Shown: positions 7,270-8,637 of the stretch, piece after piece
Position numbering within the stretch: position 1 is the stretch's first letter
Layout: each line of letters opens with the position of its first letter
NCBI GenBank assembly: GCA_003518245.1
Contig: DOZA01000408.1
Location: forward strand, 1-8,637
Direction: 5' to 3'
Source of the DNA: Bacteroidales bacterium
Lineage (GTDB): Bacteria; Bacteroidota; Bacteroidia; Bacteroidales; VadinHA17
Length of the DNA stretch: 8,637 nt
The notes under the pieces: model-generated
What the model was told of the DNA's origin: nothing
The model's database searches: none
What the model saw: the letters and a program-made list of their open reading frames with translations, nothing else
Position numbers and translations under genes: made by a program

Positions 7270-7325
7270 GGATTAACGATTTAATAATTCAATGGTTGCT
7301 CGGTTCAACGGTTAAACAATCTAAC
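7270..7325. repeat. Degenerate octanucleotide tandem repeat
   Basis: Seven successive 8-base units can be laid out without gaps: GGATTAAC, GATTTAAT, AATTCAAT, GGTTGCTC, GGTTCAAC, GGTTAAAC, AATCTAAC. The rough consensus is GGTTTAAC. The units are much more diverged than the heptamer array just before it, suggesting an older array. It lies in the convergent intergenic region between the nitroreductase gene and msrBA; the rest of that 181-base gap shows no gene or strong hairpin. Confidence 0.6.
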
Positions 7326-7352
7326 AAAACTTCTCAAACCCCTCAACTTTAA

Positions 7353-8303
7353 TTAAAACCTTTTCACATAGCTGTGACAATAAGGTAAAGTGCCCTTTTC
7401 AAAATAATAATCCTGATGATATTTCTCTGCTTCGTAAAACTCCCCTGCTTTTGTAAGCTCGGTTGCTATATCATACCCTTTCCCCTTCAATATATTAATA
7501 AGCTTCTGGGCCATATCCCTCTGGTAATCATTCATAAAAAAGATCCCCGAACGGTACTGATCACCGATGTCCGGACCCTGCCTGTTAACCTGAGTAGGAT
7601 CATGTATTTCCAAAAATGTACGTACAATAGCTTCATATGATACCTTTTGCGGATCATAGACAACTTTTACTGCTTCAGCATGACCGGTCCGACCAGTACA
7701 TACCTCCTTATATGAAGGATTTTTCACATGACCACCGGTATAGCCGGAGACAACTGATTTAACACCCTTCATTTTTTGCAGATAGTACTCAACACCCCAG
7801 AAACATCCACCTGCAAGTATTGCTGTCCCATACCTCCCTTTACCAAGGTCCTCGGGGACGAAATCAATAGAAACAGAATTCACGCAGTAACGCAGGTTCC
7901 TGGCTGTGAATCTTTCTCCTTCAAAAACATGACCCAGATGTGCTCCACAGTTTGAACTGACAATCTCAGTAGGTAAACCATCAGCATCAGGTACACTTTT
8001 TACAGATCCGGGAATTTCATCATCAAAGCTGGGCCATCCGTAGTGTGAGTCAAACTTATCATCCGAACTGAAAAGAGCCTGTCCGCATTTTTTACACAAA
8101 TATGTTCCATCATCCTTAAGATTGGTATAATTACCCGTCCATGCTCTTTCAGTTCCTTTTTTTTCTATAACATATGTCTCAAATTCATTCAGTAAATTAT
8201 ACCTGTTATCTTCCTGCCCGCTTATTTTGTTCGTCATTGTTGCTAGTATTATGATAAATGTAATAGTATATAAAGCCTTCATCATTAACCTCATTGATTT
8301 CAT
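7353..8303 (-). CDS. msrBA: Exported bifunctional methionine sulfoxide reductase MsrB-MsrA fusion
   Basis: This 316-residue protein (numbered from ATG 8303) joins MsrB at the N-terminus to MsrA at the C-terminus. A signal peptide covers about 1-29 (hydrophobic 10-22, then ISGQ), so the enzyme should act outside the cytoplasm. In MsrB, CKKC (70-73), WPSFDDEIPG (90-99), GAHLGHVF (120-127) and the catalytic Cys140 in RYCVNS are present. Tyr88 in SHYGWPSF and Ser116 in SSNC stand where relatives usually have cysteines. In MsrA, GCFWG holds catalytic Cys167; GYTGG, the GHAEAV segment, EKYHQDYY and a likely resolving Cys309 near the end are all present. The halves reduce Met-R- and Met-S-sulfoxides respectively. 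In-frame ATGs also occur at 8294, 8285 and 8282; the last gives the neatest signal peptide. A TTG at 8315 is less likely. The gene stands alone, flanked by repeat-bearing spacers. Confidence 0.92.
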   Translation of the reverse strand: MKSMRLMMKALYTITFIIILATMTNKISGQEDNRYNLLNEFETYVIEKKGTERAWTGNYTNLKDDGTYLCKKCGQALFSSDDKFDSHYGWPSFDDEIPGSVKSVPDADGLPTEIVSSNCGAHLGHVFEGERFTARNLRYCVNSVSIDFVPEDLGKGRYGTAILAGGCFWGVEYYLQKMKGVKSVVSGYTGGHVKNPSYKEVCTGRTGHAEAVKVVYDPQKVSYEAIVRTFLEIHDPTQVNRQGPDIGDQYRSGIFFMNDYQRDMAQKLINILKGKGYDIATELTKAGEFYEAEKYHQDYYFEKGTLPYCHSYVKRF

Positions 8304-8386
8304 TCTGTTATACAATTTTTATACCTGTTTTGTTCTATAGGTTTTTCAAATAATCACAAAAAAATCCCCTGGCAAAATTTAACCCT

Positions 8387-8472
8387 GTGATTCTACGTGT
8401 GCTCAGTGGTTAAACCTCAGAAAAACACTCATATCAATAACGTCGTGATTCTTAGTTTTCTTAGCGGTTAAA
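8387..8472. repeat. Two diverged copies of a 28-base motif
   Basis: Positions 8387-8414 and 8445-8472 align without gaps at 22 of 28 bases; both begin GTGATTCT and end GGTTAAA, with a 30-base spacer. They lie upstream of msrBA in a stretch with no open gene. The rest of 8304-8526 is AT-rich and shows no gene, RNA or clear promoter that I can support. Confidence 0.55.
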
Positions 8473-8555
8473 AAATCTTAGAATTCATAAAATTATAATA
8501 CATCTATAAAAATCTAAATTTCATTTCACTGGTGTCCGGTAAAAAATATTTAGAA

Positions 8556-8582
8556 GGGGATGCCCCGTAGGGCAAAATCCCC
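8556..8582 (+). promoter_or_regulatory. Strong hairpin ahead of the edge ORF
   Basis: GGGGAT (8556-8561) pairs with ATCCCC (8577-8582) and GCCC (8562-8565) pairs with GGGC (8570-8573). This gives a ten-pair stem with a CGTA loop and a three-A bulge. It has no T-run and lies upstream of the promoter-like box, so it would form only in transcripts entering from outside. In a mobile element such a hairpin could block read-through expression of the transposase, which is inference. Confidence 0.55.
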
Positions 8583-8591
8583 ATTCCTGGT

Positions 8592-8599
8592 TAATTTTG
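8592..8599 (+). promoter_or_regulatory. -7 promoter box of the edge ORF
   Basis: TAATTTTG matches the Bacteroidota -7 consensus TAnnTTTG exactly and ends 26 bases before ATG 8626. No TTTG is seen 19-21 bases upstream, where the GC-rich hairpin lies, so support is partial. Confidence 0.4.
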
Positions 8600-8625
8600 T
8601 ATTTCACAACAAAAACAAAATAACC

Positions 8626-8637
8626 ATGAGCAAATCT
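8626..8637 (+). CDS. Start of an ORF running off the window, possibly a transposase
   Basis: ATG 8626 opens a frame reading MSKS to the last base of the window. A start here is supported by the -7 box TAATTTTG at 8592-8599 and by the A-rich leader without Shine-Dalgarno sequence usual for the phylum. Four residues cannot identify a product; a transposase is suggested only by the IS-end-like sequence upstream. Confidence refers to this being a real gene start. Confidence 0.4.

Larger units (their letters stand above)
8527..8637 (+). mobile_element. Probable left end of an insertion sequence, cut by the window edge
   Basis: At 8527-8540 the sequence CACTGGTGTCCGGT resembles, from memory, the terminal inverted repeat of IS elements found in Bacteroidota (IS4-like). 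It is followed by a strong hairpin, a promoter-like box and an ORF starting about 100 bases in, which is the layout of an IS left end. The right end and transposase body are outside the window, so the boundary and family are inference. Confidence 0.4.

Overview
The window is AT-rich chromosomal DNA from a member of the Bacteroidota, probably of the Bacteroidales/Marinilabiliales type. Three things support this: a TamL-type outer-membrane assembly lipoprotein, a PorT protein of the type IX secretion system, and several intergenic matches to the Bacteroidota promoter pattern (TTTG about 19-21 bases before TAnnTTTG). Shine-Dalgarno sequences are weak or absent, as expected for this phylum.

Left part (1-4392), envelope and housekeeping genes. 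A 5'-complete, 3'-truncated minus-strand gene encodes TamL (POTRA region plus BamA-type barrel). It is divergent from a complete TrmH/SpoU RNA 2'-O-methyltransferase. That gene converges, with a 13-base gap, on a minus-strand pair: ubiE/menG (last methylation step of menaquinone synthesis) followed by porT. The pair is probably one transcript, with a good promoter match upstream of ubiE.

Middle part (4393-7171). A divergent intergenic region carries promoter-like sequences for both directions. It leads into three plus-strand oxidoreductase genes with 31- and 19-base gaps: a YdfG-like NADP-dependent short-chain dehydrogenase, an Ldh-family (malate/L-lactate dehydrogenase type 2) enzyme, and an NfsA-like flavin reductase. 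They look like one operon, but a shared pathway is inference.

Right part (7172-8637). A convergent intergenic region holds two different short tandem repeats, of 7-base and 8-base period. Next comes a minus-strand exported MsrB-MsrA fusion for methionine sulfoxide repair. Its MsrB half has lost two usually conserved cysteines. Upstream of it lie two diverged copies of a 28-base motif. The window then ends in what looks like the left end of an insertion sequence: a terminal-repeat-like sequence, a strong hairpin, a promoter-like box and the first four codons of an ORF.

No new multi-gene system was found. The most checkable oddities are the altered MsrB domain, the intergenic repeats around msrBA, and the putative mobile element at the right edge.
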